This document shows, in pieces, positions 7,480-8,588 of a stretch of 8,588 nucleotides of DNA. How positions within the stretch are numbered: the first letter of the stretch is position 1; each line of letters begins with the position of its first letter. The position numbers and the translations under genes were made by a program. The DNA is taken from assembly GCF_035998295.1 (NCBI RefSeq), contig NZ_DASYHS010000277.1, positions 1-8,588 on the forward strand, read 5' to 3'. The notes under the pieces were generated by a model, which saw only the letters and a list, made by a program, of their open reading frames with translations, was not told the origin of the DNA and ran no database searches. Source of the stretch: DASYHS01 sp035998295 (GTDB taxonomy: Bacteria; Pseudomonadota; Alphaproteobacteria; Azospirillales; Azospirillaceae).

Positions 7480-8574
7480 TCAGCCGACGCGATAGCGCTG
7501 CAGCTTCTCCCGGTCGATCGCGATGCCGAGGCCCGGGGCGGCGGGCGCGCGCAGCATGCCATCCTTCACCGGGGGCGGTTCGGCGAGCAGGTCGTCGACC
7601 AGGTTGAGGTGGAAGCACAGCTCGGCCGGCAGCCCCTGCGTGGCCTGGTGGGCGACGCAGAAATGCAGCCCGGCGAGGACACCGATGCCGCTGTCTCCCT
7701 GGCTGCCCGACAGCGGCCGGACCCGACGCGCCAGGCAATGGCCGAGGATGTCGCGCGAGACGCGGAACCCCGTGCGCGCGGTCTTGATGCTGACGAGATG
7801 CACCGCGCCGTCGTCGATCTCGCGGGCGACCTCCTCGGGCGTGCGGCAGCTCTCATCGCCGAGGACCGGCACGGTCGTCGCTCCCGCCGCCAGCCGGCGT
7901 CCGGCGCGGTCATGGGCATGGCACGGCTCCTCCGCCCAGGCGATCCCCCACTCCTCGCACAGGCGCAGCGTCCGCACCGCCGCGTGGCCGGTCAGCCCCT
8001 GGTTGGCGTCGACGTAGAGGAGCGCCGCCGGCAGGGCCTCGCGCACCGCGCGCAGCATCGCCGCATCGCGCGCGAGGTCGAGCCCGGCCTTGAGCTTGAA
8101 CGCGGTGATGCCGTGCGAAGCGTTCATCTCGAGCGCCTCGTCGCGCACCGCTTCCGGCGCACCCAGACCGCAGACATAGGTGACGGTCGCCGTCTCCCCC
8201 CAGCCGCCGAGCAGGCGGTGGCACGGCATGCCGAGCGCCTGCCCCATTATGTCGTGGAGCGCCACGTCGAGCGCGCCCTTGACGGTGTTGTTGTGCTCGA
8301 CGGTCCGCAGGCGCTCCCACACCCGCTCGATCGCGAACGGGTCCAGCCCCGCCAGCATCGGCCCGAACCACTTCTCGACCGCGCCGACCATGGAGACCTG
8401 GGATTCCCCGTAGAAGAACGGCCGCGACGGCGCTTCGGCGCGCCCGACCAGGCCCTCGTCCGTGTGCACCTCGATCAGCACGTGCTCCGTCTCGGCAAGC
8501 CGCCCGGCGGCGAAGCCGATGGCGCGCCGCAGCGGCAGCGTAAAGGGAATGCAGTCGACACGCTCGATCTTCAC
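7480..8574 (-). CDS. Enolase-superfamily enzyme, muconate-lactonizing (MLE) subgroup
   Basis: A complete 364-residue protein with an N-terminal capping domain (1 to about 125) and a beta/alpha barrel. Enolase-superfamily enzymes abstract a proton alpha to a carboxylate using a bound divalent metal. The residues needed are visible: the KxK pair Lys160/Lys162 (AFKLKAG), metal ligands Asp189 (YVDANQG), Glu215 (AWAEEPC) and Asp240 (LGDESC), and the opposing general base/acid Lys264 (VSIKTAR). Lysines on both faces of the barrel define the MLE subgroup, which includes muconate cycloisomerase, o-succinylbenzoate synthase and amino-acid or dipeptide epimerases. The specificity loops (GFAAG at 20-24 and PSRPFFYGE at 49-57) do not let me name a substrate. 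Start is GTG 8574, with GGAGGT 8 nt upstream at the very edge of the window. The acyl-CoA synthetase follows 73 bp downstream and may use the product or another acid of the same pathway. Further operon genes may lie beyond the right edge. Confidence 0.93.
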   Translation of the reverse strand: MKIERVDCIPFTLPLRRAIGFAAGRLAETEHVLIEVHTDEGLVGRAEAPSRPFFYGESQVSMVGAVEKWFGPMLAGLDPFAIERVWERLRTVEHNNTVKGALDVALHDIMGQALGMPCHRLLGGWGETATVTYVCGLGAPEAVRDEALEMNASHGITAFKLKAGLDLARDAAMLRAVREALPAALLYVDANQGLTGHAAVRTLRLCEEWGIAWAEEPCHAHDRAGRRLAAGATTVPVLGDESCRTPEEVAREIDDGAVHLVSIKTARTGFRVSRDILGHCLARRVRPLSGSQGDSGIGVLAGLHFCVAHQATQGLPAELCFHLNLVDDLLAEPPPVKDGMLRAPAAPGLGIAIDREKLQRYRVG

Positions 8575-8582
8575 CGGCCCGT

Positions 8583-8588
8583 ACCTCC
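8583..8588 (-). promoter_or_regulatory. Ribosome binding site deciding the GTG start of the enolase-family gene
   Basis: GGAGGT on the minus strand, 8 nt before GTG at 8574. It is a near-perfect Shine-Dalgarno sequence and shows that the gene is complete inside the window even though it touches the edge. Confidence 0.7.

Noticed and set aside
5844..7607. 587-codon plus-strand frame opposite the acyl-CoA synthetase
   Set aside because: It overlaps a gene with every ANL superfamily motif and runs into the next gene. Its composition is that of an antisense shadow.

Overview
The window is about 8.6 kb of very GC-rich DNA with tightly packed genes and frequent GTG/TTG starts. Gene content and style (a HisKA_2-type GAF kinase, a large soluble PAS/GAF hybrid kinase, a DmdB-like acyl-CoA synthetase) point to a metabolically versatile alphaproteobacterium, perhaps of the Rhodospirillales or Hyphomicrobiales type. 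That assignment is inferred from family resemblance only. I see no tRNA, rRNA, insertion sequence, CRISPR array or integration scar.

Region 1 (1-5723) is a signalling island built around a divergent intergenic region. Leftward from 1109 runs a GAF plus HisKA_2-type histidine kinase homologue, cut by the left window edge within about ten residues of its likely end. Its phosphoacceptor helix looks intact, but its ATP-binding domain lacks the usual Asn and DxGxG motifs. A possible 36-residue small ORF (1121-1231) lies directly upstream of it. Rightward from 1360 run a single-domain response regulator (148 aa) and, 44 bp later, a 1290-aa soluble hybrid histidine kinase with the order PAS-PAS-GAF-PAS-GAF-PAS-HisKA-HATPase-REC, starting at GTG 1851. 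Together these parts could form a phosphorelay, with the hybrid kinase as the only evident ATP-driven phosphate source and the small receiver and the degenerate kinase as relay or sink partners.

Region 2 (5754-8574) is a leftward metabolic pair, convergent with the hybrid kinase (30 bp between stop codons). The upstream gene encodes an enolase-superfamily enzyme of the muconate-lactonizing subgroup with all its catalytic residues. The downstream gene, 73 bp away, encodes an acyl-CoA synthetase of the DmdB-like family. The arrangement suggests that a carboxylic acid is isomerised, cyclised or dehydrated and that an acid is activated to its CoA thioester, but the substrate cannot be read from the sequence.

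The most interesting points are the degenerate ATPase domain in the left-hand kinase, the possible small ORF upstream of it, and the uncharacterised enolase/CoA-ligase pair.
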